Below are positions 57,443 through 64,000 of a stretch of 64,000 bases of DNA, in pieces (within the stretch, counting starts at the first letter, position 1; each line of letters starts with the position of its first letter). Source of the DNA: Rhodopseudomonas palustris (GTDB lineage Bacteria > Pseudomonadota > Alphaproteobacteria > Rhizobiales > Xanthobacteraceae); contig NZ_CP140155.1 of assembly GCF_034479375.1 (NCBI RefSeq), positions 434,001 through 498,000 on the forward strand, written 5' to 3'. The notes under the pieces are model-generated. The model ran no database searches. It saw nothing but the letters and a program-made list of their open reading frames with translations, and was not told the DNA's origin. Position numbers and translations under genes: made by a program.

Positions 57443-57862
57443 ATGAGCGACGCCGCGGGCAAGAGCCTGATCGAACTGACCGCGACCATCGTGTCGGCCT
57501 ATGTCAGTAACAATCCGACGCCGGCGGGCGACATTCCCTCGCTGATCGGGCAGGTTCACGCCGCGATGCAGCGGCTGTCGAGCGGCCGCGCCGACGCGCC
57601 GGCGCCGGAACCGGCCAAGCCGGCGGTGCCGCTGAAGAAGTCGATGACGCCGGAATATCTGATCTGTCTCGAGGACGGAAAACGCTTCAAATCGCTGAAG
57701 CGGCATCTGCGCACGCAGTACAAGATGACCCCCGAGCAATACCGCGAGAAATGGGGCCTGCCGGCGGACTACCCGATGGTCGCGCCGAACTACGCGGTCG
57801 AACGCTCGCAACTCGCCAAGAAGATGGGCCTCGGCCAGCAGCGCCGGCGGCGCAGCAAGTAA
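57443..57862 (+). CDS. mucR: MucR/Ros-family transcriptional regulator
   Basis: A 139-residue regulator of the Ros/MucR family. The N-terminal oligomerisation segment (ELTATIVSAYVSNNPTPAGDIPSLIGQVHAAM) and zinc-finger-like DNA-binding domain (YLICLEDGKRFKSLKRHLRTQYKMTPEQYREKWGLPADYPMVAPNYA) are complete. The second Cys of the finger is Asp (CLED), a substitution known in rhizobial MucR-type proteins that bind DNA with altered or no zinc. Such proteins act as global H-NS-like silencers preferring AT-rich DNA. AT-rich palindromes lie upstream of both neighbouring genes. Confidence 0.93.
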   Translation: MSDAAGKSLIELTATIVSAYVSNNPTPAGDIPSLIGQVHAAMQRLSSGRADAPAPEPAKPAVPLKKSMTPEYLICLEDGKRFKSLKRHLRTQYKMTPEQYREKWGLPADYPMVAPNYAVERSQLAKKMGLGQQRRRRSK

Positions 57863-57882
57863 GCCGGCGAGGGGCCCTGCCC

Positions 57883-58024
57883 ACCCTCCCCTGGAGGGGG
57901 AGGGTCGCTCGCTTAGCGAGCGGGGTGGGGTGGCGAAGAGTTCATCCGCCGTGCCCGCGGCTCACCCCACCCCGCCAAACATCGCTGCGCGATGTTCGTC
58001 GACCCTCCCCCTCCAGGGGAGGGT
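57883..58024. repeat. Composite palindromic intergenic repeat
   Basis: About 142 bases starting ACCCTCCCCTGGAGGGGGAGGGT and ending with the near inverse. Inner hairpins are CGCTCGCTTAGCGAGCG and ACATCGCTGCGCGATGT, and GGGGTGGGG pairs with CCCCACCCC. It lies just after mucR and may act as a terminator or mobile repeat. It is similar to elements I know from Bradyrhizobium and Rhodopseudomonas genomes. Confidence 0.75.
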
Positions 58025-58094
58025 AAAAGAAGCGTGGGCTTGCTCAGTGAGGAAAAAAGTCCGATAGTTCGTTTCGAGGGGATTGCGACTCCGA

Positions 58095-58131
58095 TCATAT
58101 GAGAATATATTCCTTTAGTGGATGTTCTCAT
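58095..58131. promoter_or_regulatory. AT-rich inverted repeat upstream of the DUF6456 gene
   Basis: The palindrome TCATATGA (58095-58102) overlaps one arm of a longer inverted repeat, ATGAGAA (58099-58105) with TTCTCAT (58125-58131), in a strikingly AT-rich patch of a GC-rich genome. It lies about 110 bases ahead of the DUF6456 gene. It may be a binding site for a regulator such as the MucR encoded beside it; this is inference. Confidence 0.45.
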
Positions 58132-58237
58132 AAGAGGTCGGCGCCATGTTGATTGCAGTTCCTTCGCGGAGGTCCGCCTCCATCTCTGGTCTGTGCGCCG
58201 GCGCTCCGGCGACCTTTCGAACCGCGGGAGCCGCACG

Positions 58238-58834
58238 ATGAATCGCCGCGGCCGCACTGCGAGCAAGCGCGACACCGGCAAGGCCGAGATCGACGCGTTC
58301 CGCGCCCAGCATCTGTCGCTGGCGGAGCGTCAGATCATGACCGAGGGCGGCCTCGCCAGCGTCACCATCGACGACGGCGAAAGCCCGCTGGCGTGGCTGG
58401 CGCGGCGCAAGGGCCGCGACGGCCGCAGCCTGATCAGCAATCACCAGTTCGTCGCCGGCGAGCGGCTGCGCGCCGATTTCACCCGCGGCAACCTGACGCC
58501 GCGGGTGACGTCGAGCTGGTCCACGCCGACCGGGCGCGGCGGCGGGGCAGGGGAGATGACCGATCTGGTGGTGGCGTCGCGCCAGCGTGTGCAGCACGCG
58601 GTCGAGGCCTGCGGGCCGGAGTTCTCCGGCATCCTGCTCGACGTCTGCTGTTTCCTGCGCGGGCTCGAGGACGTCGAGCGCGAACGCGGCTGGCCGGCGC
58701 GCTCCGCCAAGGTGGTGCTGCAACTCGCGCTCGACCGGCTGGCGCGGCACTACGGCCTCGCGCCGCCGTCCGGGATGGCGCGGCCGAAGCTGCGGAGCTG
58801 GCTCGCCGAGGGGGCGGAGTTCGTGGTGGGGTAG
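58238..58834 (+). CDS. DUF6456 domain protein
   Basis: A 198-residue protein. Start ATG has GGGAG seven bases upstream; an in-frame extension to 58118 is rejected. DUF6456 sequence covers most of it: ESPLAWLARRKGRDGRSLISNHQFVAGERLRADFTRGNLTPRVTSSW, then VVASRQRVQHAVEACGPEFSGILLDVCCFLRGLEDVERERGWPARSAKVVLQLALDRLARHYGL. The C-terminal part resembles a helix-turn-helix as in phage-type or cell-cycle regulators, so a DNA-binding role is likely. It is common in rhizobia and of unknown function. Confidence 0.82.
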   Translation: MNRRGRTASKRDTGKAEIDAFRAQHLSLAERQIMTEGGLASVTIDDGESPLAWLARRKGRDGRSLISNHQFVAGERLRADFTRGNLTPRVTSSWSTPTGRGGGAGEMTDLVVASRQRVQHAVEACGPEFSGILLDVCCFLRGLEDVERERGWPARSAKVVLQLALDRLARHYGLAPPSGMARPKLRSWLAEGAEFVVG

Positions 58835-58892
58835 CGCGCTTTGAATAGACGGGGGAGATAGACAAGATAGCGCAGTTGTTTGCTGGCAAAAG

Positions 58893-58922
58893 AAAAGCCC
58901 CATCCTCGCGGACGGGGCTTCG
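58893..58922 (-). terminator. Hairpin terminator downstream of the PemK-like gene
   Basis: Arms AAGCCCC and GGGGCTT pair around a 12-base loop; on the minus strand TTTTCTTTT follows. It lies 110 bases beyond the PemK-like stop and could also serve the DUF6456 gene from the other side. Confidence 0.6.
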
Positions 58923-58929
58923 AATTCTA

Positions 58930-58967
58930 CGTCATATGAGAGCTTGTTATCGCCCAACCATATGACG
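58930..58967. promoter_or_regulatory. Inverted repeat CGTCATATG / CATATGACG
   Basis: Two perfect 9-base arms separated by 20 bases in the space between the DUF6456 gene and the PemK-like gene. The arm shares TCATATGA with the palindromes at 56287 and 58095. It may be an operator or an RNA structure in the PemK 3' region. Confidence 0.4.
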
Positions 58968-59033
58968 GCCCCTGGCGGGGTCTTAGACGAGGATGGCGCA
59001 AGCCAGAGCCTCTCACAAAGGGGAATGTACACA

Positions 59034-59459
59034 TCAGAGGTGTTTTGTCAAGGGCGACATCCCTAAGCCTTTGAGAACGCATGATTTTATCATCTTCATC
59101 TGGTCCGGAGCCAGAACATCGAAACGATAAGTTCTTTTGCCTTCTCGCGTTTTCCCCGTTCGAATCAAATCCAGACGATGGAACCCCATCGCGTAGATCA
59201 TGTCGCCCTTCACCCATACTCCATCGCTCCGCCAAGTTCCGGGCAGACGCGGTCGAATATCGATCTGACAGTGATAAGGCATAACCGGATGGGGCGTCGT
59301 CGTGCTGAGACACACCACCGTACAAAGTCCTGGACGAGCCGCAATCTTTGGACTCAGTACAACGACGCATCGCGGCTTCACCATTTCTGGTTCTCTGAAC
59401 GTGCCGTCGAAATTGCAGACCAAAATTGTCCCAGGAATGGGGTGTTCTCGAATCGCCAT
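59034..59459 (-). CDS. PemK/MazF-like toxin, apparently without antitoxin
   Basis: A 141-residue protein of the type II toxin PemK/MazF fold: PGTILVCNFDG at the start (the first beta-strand of MazF), PEMVKPRCVVVLSP, then LCTVVCLSTTTPHPVMPYHCQI. The rest (SDGVWVKGDMIYAMGFHRLDLI) extends beyond a minimal MazF. MazF-type toxins cleave mRNA. No small antitoxin gene is visible on either side; 5' and 3' flanks are non-coding. The sequence is more AT-rich than its neighbours, hinting at transfer. Start placed at MAIREHP; longer in-frame starts exist to 59525. Confidence 0.8.
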   Translation of the reverse strand: MAIREHPIPGTILVCNFDGTFREPEMVKPRCVVVLSPKIAARPGLCTVVCLSTTTPHPVMPYHCQIDIRPRLPGTWRSDGVWVKGDMIYAMGFHRLDLIRTGKTREGKRTYRFDVLAPDQMKMIKSCVLKGLGMSPLTKHL

Positions 59460-59582
59460 AATGAAATCCGCCCGATCAGCGGAGTTCATCATATCAGCAA
59501 GAATCGAGCGACGGGGCCCGAGCAAAAAAACCGATTTTCAGACCCGAGGCGCGCAACGAGGTGCGGAAAACGGCGATACCGA

Positions 59583-60017
59583 TCAGCTCGACGCGGCCAG
59601 GGTCGCGTGCGCGTCGGCCTTGATGCGTTCGATCATCGAGCGCAGGCCGTTGGAGCGCTGCGGCGTCAGGTGCTCGCGGAAGCCGAGCTCGTCGAACACC
59701 GCGATCGGCTCGGCCGCGAGAATCTGCTTCGGCGTGCGGCCCGACACCATCGACAGCAGGATCGCGATCAGCCCGCGCACGATATGGGCATCGCTGTCGC
59801 CGAGATAGTTGAGCACCGGCTCGTTGTCGGCGTTGTGCGTCAGCTTGCGCGACAGCCAGACCTGGCTGGCGCAGCCATTGACCTTGTTGGCGGTGGAGTG
59901 CTCGTCCTCGGGCATCGGATCGAGCATGCGGCCGAGTTCGATCACGTAGCGATAACGATCGTCCCAATCGTCCAGCAGCGCGAAATTGTCTCTGATCTCG
60001 TCGATCGTCATCGTCAT
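59583..60017 (-). CDS. sufE: SufE-family Fe-S cluster assembly protein
   Basis: A 144-residue SufE protein: IDEIRDNFALLDDWDDRYRYVIELGRMLDPMP at the start and the active-site Cys in VNGCASQVWLS. ILLSMVSGRTPKQILA and SNGLRSMIERIKADA complete the fold. SufE accepts sulfane sulfur from the SufS desulfurase and stimulates it. Start at MTMTIDE is preferred over a long upstream extension to 60179 that would overlap the next gene's 3' end. No other suf genes are close. Confidence 0.94.
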   Translation of the reverse strand: MTMTIDEIRDNFALLDDWDDRYRYVIELGRMLDPMPEDEHSTANKVNGCASQVWLSRKLTHNADNEPVLNYLGDSDAHIVRGLIAILLSMVSGRTPKQILAAEPIAVFDELGFREHLTPQRSNGLRSMIERIKADAHATLAASS

Positions 60018-60142
60018 CCGTATCTGTTCGTCGCGGCCCGCGGCGGAACCTCGTCCTACAGATATATGGAATTGCGATCGCTCGAAAGCGATATCGGCGG
60101 CGGCCGTCTGAAAGGCGGCCGTCTGAAAGTCGGAGTCCGGCG

Positions 60143-60544
60143 TCAATTCGTGGTGGCGTCCTCGCCGGGCGGGCGCCATTCGACCTGCAGGTCTCCGGCG
60201 GTCAGCGTGTCGCGCGGCGCGATGCCGACGGCGGATTCGGCGAGGCCGTCTTCGCCGATCGATCCGGTCTCGTCGCTCGAGCGCTTGTCGATGATGATCC
60301 GGTAGATCTTGCGCGCGCCTTCCTGCGCGCGATGGCCGATGACGCTGGCGGCGTGTTCGCCGACCTCGCAGGCGGCCGGCTGGCGCTTACAGAACTGGCT
60401 GAAATCCGACACCGCCGCGCTCGCCGCCGACACCGCTTCCGACGCGCCGACCTGCGGCAGATTTTCGGACTCCGGCGTCTTCTCCCGCGGGAGTAGCACC
60501 AGAACAAGCCCGAGCCAGAACGTCAATCGAAGCAGAAAAAACAT
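60143..60544 (-). CDS. DUF5330 protein
   Basis: A 133-residue protein with an N-terminal hydrophobic helix (FFLLRLTFWLGLVLVLLP), an Asp-Phe-Cys segment (DFSQFCKRQPAACEVGEHAASVIGHRAQEGARKIYRII) and a disordered tail. This is the DUF5330 pattern of rhizobia; the two Cys in the middle may form a disulfide outside the membrane. It is adjacent to sufE on the same strand with a gap of about 125 bases. Function unknown. Confidence 0.85.
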   Translation of the reverse strand: MFFLLRLTFWLGLVLVLLPREKTPESENLPQVGASEAVSAASAAVSDFSQFCKRQPAACEVGEHAASVIGHRAQEGARKIYRIIIDKRSSDETGSIGEDGLAESAVGIAPRDTLTAGDLQVEWRPPGEDATTN

Positions 60545-60945
60545 CTCGCGACCCCGTCGTCCAATTCCCGTTGCGATTGTCCTCGCAATCGAATCCTTCC
60601 CTAGCTTTCGCCGATGAATTCGGAGTGTTTCGGTTACTTACAATTCGACGAAAATCCGCGAAAACCAAACGGCGAAGCGATTCGCCGTAAATATTCGATT
60701 GATGGAACTCGGGTTTCGGGATCGTGCGGTTCGCGCGTCCACCAATTCGAAACCATATCGCCGCCGATTTCGAAACGATGCATTCACCATCCGTGCCGAA
60801 TGCGCCGACGAACGCGGCGCAAATCCGGCGGCGCCGCGGCGTGTCGGTTCGCCTTAGCGTTCGTTTAAGGTCGCTCTGACACGTTGGGCCAACCAGAAGC
60901 GGGGGAACTACCTCCCGCCATGAGGCGATAGCGAGCGCGGCCAGC
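60545..60945. other. Intergenic region between divergent DUF5330 and histidine-kinase genes
   Basis: No gene supported; the open frame at 60614-60868 has no protein-like character. A hairpin ACGGCGAA-GCGA-TTCGCCGT (60669-60688) stands in AT-richer sequence, and a TTTAAGG stretch near 60864 may belong to the kinase promoter. Confidence 0.45.
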
Positions 60946-62766
60946 GTGGCAGTATCCAAGATCATCAGCGAAAGTCTCGACGCCCTGCTGCATCCGTCGG
61001 CGCGATTCGACGCGCTGGCGAGCGCGCGGCATCGCGCCTTCATCGCGCCGCGCCTGCTCGGCAGCCTCGCCGCATTCGCGGCGTTTCCGATTTACCTCGC
61101 GATGCGCGGCGCGCCGACGGGGCTGGAGGCGCTGGCCTTCGCCTGGCTGATCGCGCCGATTCTGCTGTCGTGGTTCCTGTCGCGCACCGGCCGCTACCAA
61201 AGCGCGCATGTGCTGTCGTCGCTGTCGCTGACGAGCCTGATCCTGGTGATCGCCACGCTCACCGGCGGCATCTCGTCCTTCGCCGCGATCTGGCTGATCC
61301 TGGTGCCGCTCGAGGCCGCATTGTCGGCGTCGCGCCGCGTCGTCGCCTTCGCCACGATGCTGGCGCTCGGCGCCGCCGCCGTGCTGATCGCGATCGGCCA
61401 GTTCGGCTGGCTGCCCGCGGCGCCCGCCGGAGACGTGTCGCATGGCGCGCTGATGGCGGTCAGCGTCGCATCGGCGACGCTGTATGCGGCCGGCCTCGCA
61501 TTCGGATCCGAATCCCTGACGCGCACCAGCGACACGCTGCTGAGCGTCGAGGAAGAGCGCTACCGGCTGCTCGCCCGCCACATGAGCGACGTGATCTCGC
61601 GCCACGGCCGCAACGGCGATGTGCAGTTCATTTCGCCGGCGGTGGAAGCGCTGATCGGCGTGCCGGCGTCGGCTCTGTCCGGGCACCGGCTGTTCGACCG
61701 CGTCCATGTCGCCGATCGTCCGGCCTATCTGAAGGCGCTGTCGGACGCGGGCCGCGGCGGCGAAGCGCGCAGCGTCGAGTTCCGCGTCCGCCGCGAGGTG
61801 GCGCGCGACGATCGCGGCCGGCCGAGCGCGCCGGAATTCATCTGGCTGGAGATGCGGTGCCGCCCGTTCGAGGCGGGGGTCGTAAACGCGGCGGGCGAGG
61901 CCGACGTGGTCGCGGTGATGCGCGACGTCACCGACCGCAAGCAGCAGGAACAGGCGCTGGAGGAGGCGCGCGCCGAGGCGAGCCGCGCCGACGCCACCAA
62001 GAGCCGCTTCCTCGCCACCATGAGCCACGAGCTGCGCACGCCGCTCAATGCGGTGATCGGCTTCTCCGACATGATCCTGCACGAGGACGAGCTGATGCTC
62101 GCGCCCGAGCGGCGCAAGGAATACGCGCAGCTCATCAACGATTCCGGGCAGCATCTGCTGTCGGTCGTCAACGGCATCCTCGACATGTCGAAGATCGAGT
62201 CCGGCCATTTCGAGATCGCGCCGGAGCCGTTCGCGCCGCGGCCGGCGCTGCTGAATTGCTGCAACCTGCTGGCGCTGAAGGCGCGCGAGAACGGCATCGA
62301 CCTGGTGACGCGCGCGCCGGAAAATCTGCCGGAGATCGTCGGCGATCCGCGCGCGTTCAAGCAGATCCTGCTCAACCTGGTGTCGAACGCGATCAAGTTC
62401 ACCGAGCGCGGCGGCACCGTGTCGGTCGACGCCGCGGTGGAAGGCGCGCGGCTGGTGCTGCGCGTCAGCGACACCGGCGTCGGAATCGCCGCGGAGGATC
62501 TCAAGCGGATCGGTGATCCGTTCTTTCAGGCCGGCAAGACCTATCAGCGCCGTCACGAAGGCACCGGCCTCGGCCTGTCGATCGTCAAGAGCCTGGTCGG
62601 ATTGCACGGCGGCGACATCGAGGTGAAGAGCGAGGTTGATCTCGGCACGACCGTCACGGTATCGCTGCCGCTGGCGCAGCCGGCGCCGAGCAACGTCACG
62701 CCGCTGGCGCCGCCGCAGCCGCCCGAGCCGAAACTGCCAGACTATCAGGTGAAGAAGAGTGCCTAA
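60946..62766 (+). CDS. Membrane PAS-domain sensor histidine kinase
   Basis: A 606-residue kinase starting at GTG. About six membrane helices (35-185), a PAS domain (about 205-335, YRLLARHMSDVISRHGRNGDVQFISPAVEALIG), the dimerisation/phospho-acceptor helix with H361 (MSHELRTPLNAVIGFSDMI), and HATPase boxes: N (LLNLVSNAIKFT), G1 (SDTGVGIA), F and G2 (GTGLGLSIVKSLV). The layout resembles the DivJ/PleC group of alphaproteobacterial cell-cycle kinases. No response regulator is adjacent. The downstream gene overlaps its end. Confidence 0.92.
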   Translation: MAVSKIISESLDALLHPSARFDALASARHRAFIAPRLLGSLAAFAAFPIYLAMRGAPTGLEALAFAWLIAPILLSWFLSRTGRYQSAHVLSSLSLTSLILVIATLTGGISSFAAIWLILVPLEAALSASRRVVAFATMLALGAAAVLIAIGQFGWLPAAPAGDVSHGALMAVSVASATLYAAGLAFGSESLTRTSDTLLSVEEERYRLLARHMSDVISRHGRNGDVQFISPAVEALIGVPASALSGHRLFDRVHVADRPAYLKALSDAGRGGEARSVEFRVRREVARDDRGRPSAPEFIWLEMRCRPFEAGVVNAAGEADVVAVMRDVTDRKQQEQALEEARAEASRADATKSRFLATMSHELRTPLNAVIGFSDMILHEDELMLAPERRKEYAQLINDSGQHLLSVVNGILDMSKIESGHFEIAPEPFAPRPALLNCCNLLALKARENGIDLVTRAPENLPEIVGDPRAFKQILLNLVSNAIKFTERGGTVSVDAAVEGARLVLRVSDTGVGIAAEDLKRIGDPFFQAGKTYQRRHEGTGLGLSIVKSLVGLHGGDIEVKSEVDLGTTVTVSLPLAQPAPSNVTPLAPPQPPEPKLPDYQVKKSA

Positions 62767-63619
62767 GACCCGGAAGGACGACGACGCGCCGCGGCGACGC
62801 CGTGGCGCCGCAGCGGCCGTCGTCGCGGACAGCGACGAGCGGACCTTTGCGATGCGCCTGTTGACGCGCAGCCCGAAGGACGTGATCGCCGCGATGTTCG
62901 CGACCGCCGCGGTGATCGCCATCGTCTCCAATGCGATGTTCATGCAGGCCGGCCATCACCCGTCGCCGATGTTCGGGCGCAGCGTCGCCGCATCGTCGTC
63001 GGTGTCGGTGGTGACGCTGCCGCGCCCGCGCCCGGTCGATACGCGCGCCGAGAGCAAGGCGTTCGACGCGGCGCTGCTGGAGCCGACCGCCACCGGCCTG
63101 AAGGCCGCCGAGCCGAAAGCGGCGGAGCCCAAAGCGGCGGAGCCGAAACACATCGAGATCAGGCCGACGGAGACGCGGTCGACGGAGACGCGCCCCACGG
63201 AGACTCGCCCCACGGAGACCCGGCGCGCCGAGCCGCATCCGCGCGCTCGCGTCGCCGATGCCGATCCGAACGATCCGCTCGGCAGTCTTGTCCGCACCAC
63301 CGCGCCGTCCCGCACGGCACCGGCGATGGCTGCGACGTCCTCCGCCGCGCCCGGCGTGCCGCGTCCGCCGGCGGGAATCCCGACCGCGTCGCGCGATCCG
63401 CTGGGCGACATGATCACCTCGTCGCGGCGCGTCGCCTCGGTGCAGCGCGCGCTGACCGAATACGGCTACGGCCAGCTCAAGCCGACCGGTACCGTCGGCT
63501 CGGACACCCAGGCCGCGATCCAGCGCTTCGAACGCGCCCGCCGCCTGCCGGTGACGGGGCAGATCTCGGAACGGCTGATCCGCGAACTCGCCGTGGTGAC
63601 GGGCCGCCCGATCGAGTAG
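62759..63619 (+). CDS. Membrane-anchored peptidoglycan-binding protein with repeat linker
   Basis: A 286-residue protein starting at GTG, overlapping the kinase stop by eight bases. A basic N terminus, one membrane helix (VIAAMFATAAVIAIVSNAMF), a linker with tandem short repeats (three AAEPK units, then four xTETR units at about 135-155), a Pro/Ala-rich region and a C-terminal PG_binding_1 domain (VASVQRALTEYGYGQLKPTGTVGSDTQAAIQRFERARRLPVTGQISERLI). It should bind cell-wall peptidoglycan. The repeat DNA suggests length variation. Linked expression with the kinase hints at envelope sensing. Confidence 0.88.
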   Translation: MPKTRKDDDAPRRRRGAAAAVVADSDERTFAMRLLTRSPKDVIAAMFATAAVIAIVSNAMFMQAGHHPSPMFGRSVAASSSVSVVTLPRPRPVDTRAESKAFDAALLEPTATGLKAAEPKAAEPKAAEPKHIEIRPTETRSTETRPTETRPTETRRAEPHPRARVADADPNDPLGSLVRTTAPSRTAPAMAATSSAAPGVPRPPAGIPTASRDPLGDMITSSRRVASVQRALTEYGYGQLKPTGTVGSDTQAAIQRFERARRLPVTGQISERLIRELAVVTGRPIE

Positions 63620-63662
63620 CTTGTTCTGGCTTTGCGGCGGCCGTCGGCCTACACCTCACGCC

Positions 63663-64000
63663 ATGAGACTCAAGAGTGCAATCTGGGTGTCGGCCTATCT
63701 GCGCCGCTGCCAGTCCGAGGGCGTGTTCGGCGCGGTGAGCCGGCGCGGCGCCGAGGAGGCGGGCGCGGTGTTCGTCAAGGTCGTGCTGCCCGACCGCACC
63801 GCGATGCTGTACGCGCCGGCGCCGCAGACCGCCTATGACGACAGCCGGCCGTTCGAACGGGTGTTCGCGCCGGTGTCGGCGGAGCCGCAGCCCGAAGCCG
63901 CGGTGGACGAGCGCCTCGCCAGGGAAATCCGGTTCGACCCCGACGTCTGGATCATCGAGACCGAAGACCGCGCCGGGCGGCACTTCCTCGATCTCGTCAA
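63663..64000 (+). CDS. DUF1491 protein, 3' end beyond the window
   Basis: The first 112 residues of a DUF1491 protein: RLKSAIWVSAYLRRCQSEGVFGAVSRRGAEEAGAVFVKVVLPD, then YAPAPQT, the SRPFERVF segment and LAREIRFDPDVWIIETEDRAGRHFLDLV. The family is usually about 110-120 residues long, so nearly all of it is visible. It is small, soluble and of unknown function, conserved in Alphaproteobacteria. Confidence 0.9.
   Translation, partial: MRLKSAIWVSAYLRRCQSEGVFGAVSRRGAEEAGAVFVKVVLPDRTAMLYAPAPQTAYDDSRPFERVFAPVSAEPQPEAAVDERLAREIRFDPDVWIIETEDRAGRHFLDLV

Noticed and set aside
60614..60868. Possible 84-residue gene between DUF5330 and the histidine kinase
   Set aside because: No ribosome-binding site, no hydrophobic core pattern, no recognisable similarity.
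63100..63225. CRISPR-like tandem repeats
   Set aside because: Units are 15 bases in frame with no spacers; they encode a protein linker. No CRISPR array is seen anywhere in the window.

Overview
This window looks like chromosome from a high-GC alphaproteobacterium of the Bradyrhizobium/Rhodopseudomonas group (Nitrobacteraceae), with Rhodopseudomonas as the best guess. The basis is the consistent GC-rich coding bias, the genus-type families (a TIGR03808-like twin-arginine repeat protein, a TIGR03809-like protein, DUF2336, DUF5330, DUF6456, MucR), FixK/FNR-type palindromes, and intergenic palindromic repeats. No rRNA, tRNA, insertion sequence or CRISPR array was seen.

Layout. 0-6 kb: end of an RND adaptor gene and a CzcA-type efflux permease, a small Cys-containing protein behind a FixK/FNR-like box, and a convergent TolC-type outer-membrane channel. 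6-8 kb: enoyl-CoA hydratase and an Ala/Pro-rich exported protein. 8-14.5 kb: a metal (probably copper) island with an ECF sigma factor of the SigF type and its NrsF anti-sigma factor behind a GTAAC-N16-CGAA promoter. It continues with a DUF2946 protein, two tandem paralogous TonB-dependent receptors and a truncated remnant of what looks like a copper-uptake-associated protein. 14.4-21 kb: DUF2336 protein, diguanylate cyclase, a second ECF sigma/anti-sigma pair followed by an exported subtilase, and a TIGR03809-like protein. 21-24 kb: a long leader with a perfect FixK-type box ahead of a chemoreceptor.

24-29 kb holds the most interesting cassette: a DUF559/Vsr-like nuclease, a protein that looks like two winged helices joined by a basic linker, and a 1065-residue protein fusing an AAA-type ATPase to a HerA/FtsK-like ATPase. 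The three genes are packed as an operon and look like an undescribed DNA-processing or defence system.

29-38 kb: the Tat-exported repeat protein, then a compact leftward methylmalonyl-CoA mutase operon (mutase small subunit, GFA protein, a 49-residue unannotated peptide, mutase large subunit, an MntA/HepT toxin-antitoxin pair, an RsiV-like protein, MeaB, a pyroglutamyl-peptidase-like protein). 38-40 kb: folP-folB-folK. 40.2-43.5 kb is a visibly more AT-rich insertion with a TPR protein ending in a PD-(D/E)xK nuclease domain plus a small partner gene, a second candidate defence locus. 43.5-48 kb: DUF4332 protein, DUF853/HerA-like ATPase and M20 peptidase.

48-54 kb: a siderophore-uptake operon (TonB-dependent siderophore receptor, DUF4198, DUF3649, PepSY-type membrane protein, DUF3325), probably for import and reductive release of iron. 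53.7-64 kb: CZB-domain chemoreceptor, class II aldolase, membrane protein, MucR regulator, DUF6456 protein, orphan PemK/MazF-like toxin, SufE, DUF5330 protein, PAS histidine kinase, peptidoglycan-binding protein and the start of a DUF1491 gene.

All family names come from reading translated sequence without a database search. Start codons were chosen from ribosome-binding sites, overlaps and signal peptides, and remain tentative where noted.
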